A DNA stretch of 6,160 nt from J051 sp040752255 (GCA_040752255.1 JBFMFD010000151.1:1-6160), one strand, 5' to 3'. Shown: positions 1 through 5,695, counted from the first letter of the stretch. Numbers and translations are program-made. The notes: generated by a model not told the origin, from the sequence alone.

Positions 1-18
1 AAGGAGACCACGCAACCC

Positions 19-318
19 ATGAAACTCAAACCGCTGCATGATCGAGTCATCGTCAAACCGGAAGCGCCCGAAACGACGACGGCGAGCGGCATCGTGCTGC
101 CGGATTCCGCCCAGGAGCGACCGCTTCGGGGCAAGGTGGTCGCCGTCGGCCCCGGCCGTCGGCTCGACAACGGCAAAGTCGCGCCGCTCGACCTGAAGCC
201 GAAGGAGACCGTGCTGTACGGCAAGTACGCGGGCACCGAAGTAACGCTCAACGGCGAAGAGTACGTGATTCTGCGCGCCGAAGATGTGCTCGCCGTAGTG
301 GACAGCGGCAAGAAGTAG
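19..318 (+). CDS. groES: GroES co-chaperonin (Cpn10, 10 kDa chaperonin)
   Basis: GroES is the cytosolic heptameric lid of the GroEL folding chamber. The 99-residue protein has the usual family length. It opens with the typical strand MKLKPLHDRVIVKP and carries the mobile loop at about residues 16-33, including the GroEL-contacting tripeptide IVL at 25-27 inside SGIVLPDSAQERP. The roof-loop region VGPGRRLDNGK is at about 43-53, followed by YGKYAGTEV and the C-terminal strand EEYVILRAEDVLAVV. An AAGGAG ribosome binding site lies at 1-6, 12 nt before the ATG, which is a little long but the only good candidate. groEL usually follows directly, but here the next gene is convergent and ends 3 nt away. 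A groEL could lie upstream of the window or elsewhere in the genome. The identification is very secure; the promoter is outside the window. Confidence 0.97.
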   Translation: MKLKPLHDRVIVKPEAPETTTASGIVLPDSAQERPLRGKVVAVGPGRRLDNGKVAPLDLKPKETVLYGKYAGTEVTLNGEEYVILRAEDVLAVVDSGKK

Positions 319-321
319 GCC

Positions 322-657
322 CTACAGGTCTACCGGCGGATGCTCAATGATGCTGCAGGTCGTCAGCGACCCGATCGTCCCGAGGTCGTAAACGCCGTCG
401 AGAGGGCACTTCGGCTCGCGTTTCAGATAAGGAACGAGGTCGGGCATCGTGACCGCCGCCCCCTCGGGGATGTTCTCCTCAGCCGCGTATTGTGCCTTGG
501 CGACGTCGAGGGCGCGCATAATCTGCTGGCACCCCCTTCTAGCCGAGTTCGCGCGCGCGGTCATCATAGACGGTACTGCGATGCTGATGAGGACCCCAAT
601 GACGAGGACCACGATCATCACCTCCAGTAACGTGAACGCTGTCGCTCTCCGACGCAT
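322..657 (-). CDS. Type IV pilin-like prepilin / type II secretion pseudopilin-like protein
   Basis: This is a 111-residue prepilin with a short basic leader (MRRRATA). The type III signal AFTLLEVMIVVLVIG is followed by hydrophobic residues to about 30. A prepilin peptidase (PilD/GspO type) would cut before Phe8. The mature position-5 glutamate (Glu12) is present. The -1 residue is Ala rather than the usual Gly, a tolerated variant. Residues 36-80 are the soluble helix and a short globular part. The C-terminus has a Cys84-Pro...Cys101 pair (KCPLDGVYDLGTIGSLTTC), which resembles the C-terminal disulfide loop of small pilin-like proteins. A third Cys is at 43. The likely place is the inner membrane or an extracellular pilus or pseudopilus; major or minor status cannot be told. 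No strong SD precedes the ATG. The gene stands alone, converges on groES, and no pilus assembly gene is visible. Confidence 0.9.
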   Translation of the reverse strand: MRRRATAFTLLEVMIVVLVIGVLISIAVPSMMTARANSARRGCQQIMRALDVAKAQYAAEENIPEGAAVTMPDLVPYLKREPKCPLDGVYDLGTIGSLTTCSIIEHPPVDL

Positions 658-673
658 GCTTTTTCCCGGGTGT

Positions 674-733
674 TTAGGTTGGTGAGGGTCAGACCCGGGC
701 GGCGGCTGGGGTCCAACCCTTCACCAACTCTAA
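674..733. repeat. Large imperfect inverted repeat between prepilin and galactokinase genes
   Basis: The left arm at 674-694 (TTAGGTTGGTGAGGG then TCAGAC) is mirrored by the right arm at 711-733, whose reverse complement reads TTAGAGTTGGTGAAGGG then TTGGAC. The arms differ by two single-base bulges and two mismatches. The loop is the G-rich 695-710. A second smaller inverted repeat, CCCGGGT at 665-671 with ACCCGGG at 693-699, shares bases 693-694 with the larger one, so the two stems would compete. No T-run follows on either strand, so it is not a standard intrinsic terminator. Its position in the 157-nt gap between divergent genes suggests an operator or a leader structure; this is inference. 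Confidence 0.55.
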
Positions 734-814
734 CTTTCCATCAACACCGCCATCCGGCCCCTCGCATGGATACCGGGGAGAGGAAAGTACCAACGACGCG
801 GGTAGGCTGCCGCC

Positions 815-1990
815 GTGAGGCTTGAATCGCTCCGCCGGGAGTGGCGACGCTGCTTCGACGGGTCGCCCGCCATCCTCGCCTCCGCCCCAGGGCGAGTGAA
901 CCTCATCGGAGAGCACACCGACTACAACGAAGGCTTCGTCATGCCGGCGGCGATAGCGGAGCGCACGTTCGTCCTTGCTCGCCGCTCGTCCCACCGAGAG
1001 TCCGTCGTCGTATCGCTTGACAAGCGCCTGCCTGCTCGCTTCTCTGGAGGCGACGAGGAGAAGCAGGTCGGCTGGGCGGCGTACGTCCAGGCCGTCGCGT
1101 TCGCTCTGAAAGACGCGATCGGCGCCTCTCCACCCGAGATCGAAGCGCTCGTCGCCTCAACTCTCCCGCGGGGCGGCGGGCTGAGCTCCAGCGCCGCGCT
1201 GGAGGTCGCGCTAGCCGCAGCCTGGTCCTACTTGGCGGGAGCCGACGCCTCCCCGCGCGACCTGGCGGAAGCCGCCTGGCGTGCCGAGCACGACTTCGTC
1301 GGCGTCCCGTGCGGGAGGATGGACCAATACGCAAGCGCTCTCGGCAAAGAGGGCTGCGCCCTGCTGATTGACACCCGCTCCATGGATGTGCGCGCCGTGC
1401 GCGTGCCGGAAGGTCTGGCGATCGCGATCCTCGATACCCGCGCGCGACGAGCCCTCGCGGGGGGAGAGTACGCCCGCCGAGTTGAGGAGTGCGCCCGCGC
1501 CGTCCGACTGCTGCAGGAAGCCGGGAGGTCGGTGGCCACCCTGCGGGACGCGACCGACGAGGACCTGCAGATTCTCAAGGAAGCCGGGGACGAGACCGCC
1601 CTGCGGCGCGCAAGGCACGTCATCCTTGAGAACGCCCGTGTCGTGGCGTTCGCCGAGGCGCTCGAGAAAGAAGACACGGCGGCGCTGGGCAGCCTGATGG
1701 CGGAATCGCACTCCAGCCTGCGGGACGACTACGAGGTCAGTTCCCCAGAGCTGGACGCGATGGTTCGGGCGGCCGCGTCCGCACCCGGCTGCGTCGGCGC
1801 GCGAATGACGGGGGCGGGATTCGGCGGGTGTTGCGTCGCCCTGGTGACAGCCGGTCGAACGGGCGAGTTCCTCCCGGCGACGCTCCAGACCTACAGAGCC
1901 TATGGCTTTCCGGAGCCGGCGCTCAGGTTGACGACGCCGAGCCGAGGCGTTGACGTAGTAGAAGTAGGCGAACCCTCAACCGGATTGTGA
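815..1990 (+). CDS. galK: Galactokinase (GHMP kinase family)
   Basis: Galactokinase phosphorylates alpha-D-galactose with ATP to galactose-1-phosphate, the entry step of the Leloir pathway in the cytosol. At 391 residues it has normal family length. All three GHMP signatures are visible: the galactokinase motif GRVNLIGEHTDY at 26-37, the ATP-binding loop LPRGGGLSSSAAL at 117-129, and the C-terminal GARMTGAGFGGCC at 328-340. The catalytic-base Asp falls at Asp170 in CGRMDQYAS. The start is GTG at 815: an in-frame TAG at 803-805 excludes anything further upstream, and the first conserved motif follows at once. A weak purine-rich stretch (GGGTAGG, 800-806) is 8 nt ahead and may serve as SD. No galT, galE or sugar transporter gene is adjacent, so galK stands outside a gal operon here. 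The motif set makes other GHMP kinases unlikely, although specificity for a related sugar cannot be excluded. Confidence 0.96.
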   Translation: MRLESLRREWRRCFDGSPAILASAPGRVNLIGEHTDYNEGFVMPAAIAERTFVLARRSSHRESVVVSLDKRLPARFSGGDEEKQVGWAAYVQAVAFALKDAIGASPPEIEALVASTLPRGGGLSSSAALEVALAAAWSYLAGADASPRDLAEAAWRAEHDFVGVPCGRMDQYASALGKEGCALLIDTRSMDVRAVRVPEGLAIAILDTRARRALAGGEYARRVEECARAVRLLQEAGRSVATLRDATDEDLQILKEAGDETALRRARHVILENARVVAFAEALEKEDTAALGSLMAESHSSLRDDYEVSSPELDAMVRAAASAPGCVGARMTGAGFGGCCVALVTAGRTGEFLPATLQTYRAYGFPEPALRLTTPSRGVDVVEVGEPSTGL

Positions 1991-2160
1991 GAACAGCGGC
2001 GGTGGAGCCAGCCGACAATGTAGTCGTGCTTGCCGCAAGGGGCACCAAGTGGACCATCCGCCCGGAGATTTGACGGAAACCAGCGAACAATACCGGGTCG
2101 CGTGAAGTCGAATATGCGGAAGAACTCGCTCAGGCGGCAAGCCACGATACACAGCGAGGG
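1991..2160. other. Intergenic region, galK to luxR-type gene
   Basis: This 170-nt gap has no convincing gene. Two minus-strand open frames cross it, but they lack an SD, run into galK antisense and resemble no family I know. A TTGACG at 2070-2075 could be a -35 element, but I see no fitting -10 at 16-18 nt spacing. No hairpin with a T-run follows galK. The only element I can support is the ribosome binding site at its end. Confidence 0.4.
2156..2160 (+). promoter_or_regulatory. Ribosome binding site deciding the start of the LuxR-type gene
   Basis: GAGGG at 2156-2160 directly abuts the first of three in-frame ATG codons (2161, 2167, 2173). It is 0 nt from the first, 6 nt from the second and 12 nt from the third. 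The second ATG at 2167 has the usual spacing and is the preferred start. Confidence 0.6.
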
Positions 2161-2166
2161 ATGGTA

Positions 2167-2433
2167 ATGACAATGTCAACACCTAAGGATGGGAAGAAGG
2201 TACGACTCACGAAGCGCGAGGTGGAGGTCTTGAGCCTCATCGCGCAAGGCTACAGCAGCAAGGAAGCAGCTGATACGCTCTTCGTGTCGAAGCGCACGGT
2301 GGACTTCCACCTGGCGAACATTTACGACAAACTGCAGGTGAACAACCGCGTCCAGGCTTTTCGAGCCGCGACTCGGCTGGGACTGATTCCGTTCGAGCCG
2401 TCGTTTCACCACCCGCACGAAGGCGAATCCTAA
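2167..2433 (+). CDS. Stand-alone LuxR/GerE-type helix-turn-helix transcriptional regulator
   Basis: The 88-residue protein is almost entirely a LuxR C-terminal-like (GerE, PF00196) DNA-binding domain at about residues 13-74. It starts with RLTKREVEVLSLIAQGYSSK, and the recognition helix region is SKRTVDFHLANIYDKL at 41-56. The conserved pattern T-x-R-E-x-E-V-L, then G-x-S-x-K-E-A, then V-x-x-H-x-x-x-I-x-x-K-L is intact. There is no receiver, autoinducer-binding or ATPase domain, so any input must come from a partner protein, from expression level or from oligomerisation. It resembles GerE-type single-domain regulators in architecture only. The short C-terminal tail contains FHHPHEGES. Starts at 2161 (90 residues) and 2173 are also possible; 2167 is preferred for its SD spacing. 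The gene ends before a strong hairpin and converges on the minus-strand operon. Target genes cannot be told. Confidence 0.9.
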   Translation: MTMSTPKDGKKVRLTKREVEVLSLIAQGYSSKEAADTLFVSKRTVDFHLANIYDKLQVNNRVQAFRAATRLGLIPFEPSFHHPHEGES

Positions 2434-2455
2434 CACGTGAGGTTCGTTGTCTTTC

Positions 2456-2490
2456 AGCCGGGCGAGTCATAGGCTCGCCCGGCTCTTCTC
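2456..2490. terminator. Hairpin between convergent genes, likely bidirectional terminator
   Basis: A perfect 11-bp stem is formed by AGCCGGGCGAG (2456-2466) and CTCGCCCGGCT (2474-2484) with a 7-nt loop. On the plus strand it is followed by a pyrimidine stretch CTTCTC, a weak U-tract; on the minus strand no T-run follows. It lies between the stops of the LuxR-type gene (2433) and the AI-2E-family gene (2489), where a shared terminator is expected. Confidence 0.75.
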
Positions 2491-3859
2491 ATGGCGCGTG
2501 CCGTGACGGGACGCGCGGGAGGTCCAGCCCATCGCCGGTTACTCCCGTGGTGAATCGAATCAGACGGTCTAAGATGACCTTCACAGTTCCCGCCACAGGA
2601 AACGCCAGGATCATGCCGGGCAAGCCGAACAGCGCACCGCCCGAGAAGATGACGAAGAAACTAACGACCGGAGGCAAACCCACGTTTCGACCGACAACGT
2701 TCGGATGCACCAACTGATCGTACAGGATTCCGACAAGCAGGAACGCTCCGATGCACACCAGCAAGTACGTGTTCATGTTGCCGAAGTCGTAGAACAGAGT
2801 GCTCGTCTTGCCGAAAGCGACGATGGTTATCCCGATGAGCACAACCGAGATGAAGTTCCCAATGTACGGGATCAGGTAGATCGCGCCGAACAGCACCGCC
2901 AGGAAGATGGCGTACGGCACGCCGAGAACGGACAGCAGAACGGCCATCAACGTTGTATAGAGCATCACGCTCAAGATCAAGCCGCGAACGTAGCCCGAGA
3001 GCACGCCGCCGATCTCGTTCAGCAGGTCGGTCGCCGTCGGGCGAATCGAGGGTGGAATCCAAGACAGCGAGCGTCGCCGCAGGCGGTCGTAATCAAGCAG
3101 GATGAACAGCGTGATGATCGGCGTGAAAATGATCCAAAAGATCGAAGACACCAGGTAGGAAATGACCGACGCGGCAGCGCCGATCGCGCCGTCCGCCATC
3201 CGTTTCACCGTCTTCTCCACGCCGAGGCGCTCCTCCAGTTCATCCCGCGTCGTCGGCAAGCCCAGGCGTTCAAGAAGACTCTTGTTGCGAGCGAGCCATG
3301 CGTCGAGCGGGCTGACCTCCTCCGGATTGTTGATCGCCTTGATCAACGCCTCGCGCGATTGCGGCAGTTCGACCGCGGCGAGGTCCTCCCCGAAAACACG
3401 AAAGAAGTTGTTGTAGTATGAGTCGGAGCGCGTTCGCTCTTCAAGCCAAGCGCGAAACTCGGACGGCACAAGGCTGAAGGTGCGGTCGGGAAACTCGCCG
3501 CGCTGGATCTTCTCGCGTACATCCGGCGAGTCTAGGAAGCGGTCCAACTTCGTAGGAGCGAACAGCGTGTTGTTGATGTAGTAAGTGATGTCCTTCTGAA
3601 GGCGATCTACCTGGTAGCCGATTCGAGGCGCAACCAGAATGATCGCGACAGTAACCAGGACGAAGAAGCCGACGAACGAAACGCTGACTGCTGCCCCTCG
3701 ACTCAGACCCTTCATGCGCAGCTTCTGAATCGCCGGCTCGAGCAGCGCGGCAATCAGGATGCCCGCAACGAACGGAAACAGGATGGCGCGGACGGTGTAA
3801 AGAAAGAGGGCGGCGATCAGGACGATCACCACCCAAAGCCAGATTCTTGTACCGCCCAT
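2489..3859 (-). CDS. AI-2E family (PF01594, TqsA/YdiK/PerM-like) polytopic membrane protein
   Basis: This is a 456-residue inner-membrane protein. Hydrophobic segments are seen at about 7-24, 26-43, 57-78, 228-256, 291-312, 316-347, 364-382 and 397-430, which fits the eight-segment family fold. Family hallmarks are IYLIPYIGNFISVVLIG at about 327-343 and the C-terminal block with HPNVVGRNVGLPPVVS (385-400) and GGALFGLPGMILAFPVA (407-423). The family exports or transports various small molecules; autoinducer-2 export (TqsA) and Na+/H+ antiport are reported for different members, so the substrate here is unknown. The hydrophilic loop between the third and fourth segments (about 79-227) is roughly 150 residues, longer than in the ~350-residue members. 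It is the last gene of the minus-strand operon and starts 21 nt after the YtxH stop. The SD is weak, so translation may depend on upstream genes. Confidence 0.92.
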   Translation of the reverse strand: MGGTRIWLWVVIVLIAALFLYTVRAILFPFVAGILIAALLEPAIQKLRMKGLSRGAAVSVSFVGFFVLVTVAIILVAPRIGYQVDRLQKDITYYINNTLFAPTKLDRFLDSPDVREKIQRGEFPDRTFSLVPSEFRAWLEERTRSDSYYNNFFRVFGEDLAAVELPQSREALIKAINNPEEVSPLDAWLARNKSLLERLGLPTTRDELEERLGVEKTVKRMADGAIGAAASVISYLVSSIFWIIFTPIITLFILLDYDRLRRRSLSWIPPSIRPTATDLLNEIGGVLSGYVRGLILSVMLYTTLMAVLLSVLGVPYAIFLAVLFGAIYLIPYIGNFISVVLIGITIVAFGKTSTLFYDFGNMNTYLLVCIGAFLLVGILYDQLVHPNVVGRNVGLPPVVSFFVIFSGGALFGLPGMILAFPVAGTVKVILDRLIRFTTGVTGDGLDLPRVPSRHAP

Positions 3860-3880
3860 AGGCGCGCGATCCGACCGCGG

Positions 3881-4120
3881 CTATGCGCCGGCTTCGTCAG
3901 CCGATTCGGGTGCGCCCTTCTTCTGCCTGCGCTCTCGAATGTACTCCTGAACCTTGGCCTTCAGTTCGTCGAACTTGTGCGAAAGGTCGGCTCGCGTCTC
4001 CGCGCCCGGCCTCGGCGCAAGGAGCAGGCCTGCGGCAGCGCCGATAAGCGCGCCCACGCCGACTCCAGCCAAGAAATACAACATCGCGTTGCCGCCTTCA
4101 CCATTGCCGTTATTCGCCAT
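3881..4120 (-). CDS. YtxH-like (PF12732) small membrane protein
   Basis: The 79-residue protein has a Gly/Ala-rich transmembrane segment at about 13-35 (MLYFLAGVGVGALIGAAAGL) followed by LLLAPRPGAETR. That is the YtxH signature, a glycine-zipper-like helix then L-A-P-x-x-G-x-E-T-R. A charged amphipathic helix or coiled coil follows at about 43-68 and the tail is acidic. The start at 4120 is fixed by a strong AAGGAGG site on the minus strand (4130-4136, spacing 9 nt). A longer open frame reaching 4297 is rejected because it only reads through the upstream gene. The ATG overlaps the stop of the DUF948 gene by 11 nt, implying translational coupling. In Bacillus subtilis ytxG (DUF948) and ytxH are neighbours in a general-stress operon; the same pairing here suggests an envelope or stress role, which is inferred. 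The molecular function is unknown. Confidence 0.9.
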   Translation of the reverse strand: MANNGNGEGGNAMLYFLAGVGVGALIGAAAGLLLAPRPGAETRADLSHKFDELKAKVQEYIRERRQKKGAPESADEAGA

Positions 4121-4544
4121 TTGCTTGAACCTCCTTTTCAGGTTGATCGTCTTCGGTTGTCGGTTCGCCGGCTCTCTGCCCTTTTGTGCGAGCCCGCAGC
4201 AATTGCAGGATACCCAATCCGAACCGCAGACCGTCCAGCCACAACGTGTTTTTGGACGGGCGGAGGGCCGAGGTGTACCTTCCCACGGTGTCCGCAATCG
4301 GTTCTACGGCAGAGAGCGCCTTCGCTGCTCCACCTGCAGCCGCGTGAATCCGCTGTAGGGTCTCCCTCGCCTCCCTCAGCGTGGGCACCACCTCCGCATC
4401 GAGGGTCTGGTCAACGCGGCGAAGGAGCGACTCGGTTTGATCGCCAAGCGCCCTGATGCGCGCCAGCAGCGCGGACATTGCCGCGAGCACGCCGATGAGA
4501 ATCAGCGTCTGCAGGATGACAAGAATAATCAGCGCGGTCTCCAT
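4110..4544 (-). CDS. DUF948-like (YtxG-type) single-pass membrane protein
   Basis: The 144-residue protein has an N-terminal transmembrane helix at about 4-25 (ETALIILVILQTLILIGVLA). A long heptad-like stretch follows at about 27-88 (ALLARIRALGDQTESLLRRV and onward), as in DUF948 (PF06103) proteins, with the typical V-x-P-x-L-x-x-x-x-x-T motif (VPTLREARETL, 53-63). A second amphipathic, moderately hydrophobic segment WLDGLRFGLGILQLL is at 102-116, and the acidic tail ends near Glu144. The open frame continues upstream to 4931, but that extension only translates the direct repeats and the G-rich block, so ATG 4544 is preferred. Its SD is poor (TTGGGG next to the ATG, GCAGG further out), and a TTG start at 4550 is also possible. 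It is the first gene of the operon with the YtxH and AI-2E-family genes. Family assignment is by overall architecture and gene pairing, not by a catalytic motif. Confidence 0.78.
   Translation of the reverse strand: METALIILVILQTLILIGVLAAMSALLARIRALGDQTESLLRRVDQTLDAEVVPTLREARETLQRIHAAAGGAAKALSAVEPIADTVGRYTSALRPSKNTLWLDGLRFGLGILQLLRARTKGQRAGEPTTEDDQPEKEVQANGE
4130..4136 (-). promoter_or_regulatory. Strong Shine-Dalgarno site for the YtxH gene
   Basis: The minus strand reads AAGGAGG here, 9 nt before ATG 4120. It lies inside the 3' end of the DUF948 coding region and decides between the 79-residue start and the longer open frame. Confidence 0.85.
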
Positions 4545-4584
4545 CCCCAACGACAGGATACCTGCCCCACGTCGCCCAGGGGGC

Positions 4585-4776
4585 GTGAGCGTCCTCGCGA
4601 ACACCCCTCGTGACGCCGCAGGGAGCGTGAGCGTCCTCGCGAACGCCCCTCGAATGGCCGCAGGGAGTGAGCGTCCTCGCGAACGCCCCTCGAATGCCGC
4701 AGGGAGCGTGAGCGTCCTCGCGAACAAGCTGCGTCGAATGCCGCAAGAGCGTGAGCGTCCTCGCGAACACCCCTTT
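4585..4776. repeat. Direct repeat array, five copies of a ~41-nt unit
   Basis: An identical 18-mer GTGAGCGTCCTCGCGAAC starts at 4585, 4627, 4667, 4708 and 4751, so the periods are 42, 40, 41 and 43 nt. The intervening part is also similar in most copies (consensus ACCCCTCGAATGCCGCAGGG with AGC before the next copy). Copy 4 is diverged (AAGCTGCGTCGAATGCCGCA) and the last copy keeps only the first bases. Periods not divisible by three, with indels between units, argue against a coding repeat. The array ends about 40 nt upstream of the DUF948 start, so it may lie in that operon's leader. Confidence 0.9.
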
Positions 4777-4807
4777 TGATGAACGACTGGACGCCTCGCT
4801 GGAGCAG

Positions 4808-4825
4808 GCTCGCGGGGACGCTCGC
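4808..4825 (-). repeat. Degenerate inverted copy of the 18-mer repeat
   Basis: The minus strand reads GCGAGCGTCCCCGCGAGC, matching 15 of 18 bases of the direct-repeat core but in the opposite orientation. In a plus-strand RNA it could pair with the last direct copy (4751-4768) over 17 of 18 positions, counting two G-U pairs, with a 39-nt loop. Confidence 0.65.
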
Positions 4826-4869
4826 CCTCCCTCAGGAGCCGGGAATTGGGGGGCATAAGTTCTGTAGGA

Positions 4870-4891
4870 CCCCCACCCCCGGCCCCTCCCC
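4870..4891 (-). other. Canonical G-quadruplex motif (minus strand)
   Basis: The minus strand carries four G-runs of 4, 4, 5 and 5 with loops of 1, 2 and 1 nt (plus strand: C5-A-C5-GG-C4-T-C4). This meets the standard G3+/N1-7 rule with very short loops, which are associated with high stability. It lies 57 nt upstream of the -35 element of the 5003 gene and upstream of the minus-strand operon. In vivo folding is not shown. Confidence 0.7.
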
Positions 4892-4948
4892 TCAAAAGGC
4901 AGCGGGTCAGTAGGCGCGGCGGGCTGCACAAAAAACGCTGAAGGAACG

Positions 4949-4977
4949 TTGCACCTCGGCGTCAATTGGGATAAACT
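4949..4977 (+). promoter_or_regulatory. Promoter of the first secreted-protein gene
   Basis: The -35 TTGCAC (4949-4954) and -10 TAAACT (4972-4977) have 17-nt spacing, with an A6 tract at 4930-4935 upstream. Support comes mainly from conservation: the paralogue's upstream region has TTGCAT and TAGACT with the same 17-nt spacing. AAGGAG at 4988-4993 is the ribosome binding site, 9 nt before the ATG. Confidence 0.65.
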
Positions 4978-5002
4978 GTTTAGCGACAAGGAGCAGTAGA
5001 CA

Positions 5003-5695
5003 ATGCAGAGATTGCTGTTCGGAACGATTCTCGTGGGGGCGAGCCTGGCTGCGCCAGCCGGGTGGGGACAGAGCTTCAATGTTGATTTGGATGGCTTTTT
5101 CGGGCCGCGCCCCCTAGGCACAGGGGTGCCGCAACCGTCTTTCGGGGGCGCGGCCGGGCAACGCGGGCTGTGGAATTTTATATACGTCCTCGAGCACCGC
5201 ACGATCCCGCTGCAGGACATCTCCGGGCGGTGGACAGGAGCGACCTACACCGCTTGGGGGGGCATCGGCTCAGGTGGTGGGTGGCGGAATCCGCGCCTGG
5301 CCTTCGGCGAGGTGAACGATGACTTCTGGCTGCTGATGGGCGACGCGGCGGAGATCAACCCGCCGTTTGCGCCGCACCAGATCATGCCACCTGACCCGCT
5401 GATCATCTACACTTTCGACGGCCTTCAGCCGGGCTTATACGATGTCCTCACCTACGGCGTGGTGCCTGCCCAACCACCTCGCACTTCGCCCGTGTATGTG
5501 ACGGTGCCCGGGGCTGCAACTGAGAATCCTCAGATCTGCACAGGGCCAATGCCGTTAGATTGGGCATTCCGCCAGGGCGTCACGCACACACTGCACCGCG
5601 TCGCCATAACCGATGGTCGCCTGCACATTCGCGTGACCGCGGACCGAAACCGCTGGGCGTTGGTCAACGGGTTCCAAATCGTGAAGGTGAAGTAG
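5003..5695 (+). CDS. Secreted protein of unknown function, possible beta-sandwich/malectin-like domain (paralogue 1)
   Basis: The 230-residue protein has a Sec signal peptide: MQR, then a hydrophobic stretch 4-19, with cleavage likely after Ala19 or Gly22. The mature part begins QSFNVDLDG (23-31), followed by a Gly/Pro-rich stretch and AAGQRGLWNF (50-59). Then come YTFDGLQPGLYDVLTYG (136-152), a PVYVTVPGA strand (163-171) and TDGRLHIRV...WALVNGFQIVKV (203-229). The order F-x-G-L-x-P-G-x-Y-x-V, then D-G-x-L-x-I, then N-G-x-x-I recalls malectin-like or other jelly-roll carbohydrate-binding folds, but this is a pattern resemblance only and no named family is claimed. Two Cys-free halves flank the single Cys179. 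There is no anchor or sorting signal at the C-terminus, so it is probably periplasmic or extracellular. It has its own promoter and a good SD (4988-4993). The gene at 6040 is a paralogue by leader and N-terminus. Confidence 0.85.
   Translation: MQRLLFGTILVGASLAAPAGWGQSFNVDLDGFFGPRPLGTGVPQPSFGGAAGQRGLWNFIYVLEHRTIPLQDISGRWTGATYTAWGGIGSGGGWRNPRLAFGEVNDDFWLLMGDAAEINPPFAPHQIMPPDPLIIYTFDGLQPGLYDVLTYGVVPAQPPRTSPVYVTVPGAATENPQICTGPMPLDWAFRQGVTHTLHRVAITDGRLHIRVTADRNRWALVNGFQIVKVK

Larger units (their letters stand above)
4545..5002. other. Gene-free divergent region: repeats, G4 motif and promoter
   Basis: This 458-nt stretch between the minus-strand membrane-protein operon and the plus-strand secreted-protein cluster has no gene I can support. 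From left to right it contains a 40-nt leader, the direct repeat array, an inverted repeat copy, a C-rich G-quadruplex block, an A-tract at 4930-4935 and the promoter of the 5003 gene. Open frames crossing it on the minus strand give low-complexity Arg/Pro/Gly-rich translations from the repeats. No promoter for the minus-strand operon could be identified with confidence. Confidence 0.7.

Noticed and set aside
1211..1711. Overlapping minus-strand open frames inside galK
   Set aside because: They lie opposite a well-supported galactokinase with all three signature motifs; the translations are Arg/Ser/Pro-rich and unlike known proteins.
1900..2182. Minus-strand small ORFs after galK
   Set aside because: No SD, antisense overlap with the galK 3' end and no recognisable motif.
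2705..3421. 238-codon plus-strand open frame
   Set aside because: It is fully antisense to the AI-2E-family gene and gives a low-complexity Gln/Arg/Asp-rich translation typical of a shadow frame in GC-rich DNA.
2167..3859. Quorum-sensing module (LuxR-type regulator beside an AI-2E-family exporter)
   Set aside because: The regulator lacks an autoinducer-binding domain, the genes are convergent with a terminator between them, and the PF01594 name does not imply AI-2 transport. No luxS or luxI is visible.
3881..4297. Longer 138-residue form of the YtxH protein
   Set aside because: The extension overlaps the DUF948 gene and has no family resemblance, while the ATG at 4120 has a strong SD 9 nt upstream.
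4585..4776. Possible CRISPR array from regularly spaced identical 18-mers
   Set aside because: The sequences between the cores are 22-25 nt and similar to each other rather than unique, the core is short, and no cas gene is near. It is a tandem repeat of a ~41-nt unit.
4110..4931. Longer 273-residue form of the DUF948 protein
   Set aside because: The extra 129 residues are Arg/Pro-rich translation of the non-coding repeats and the G-rich block; the transmembrane start typical of the family begins at the ATG at 4544.
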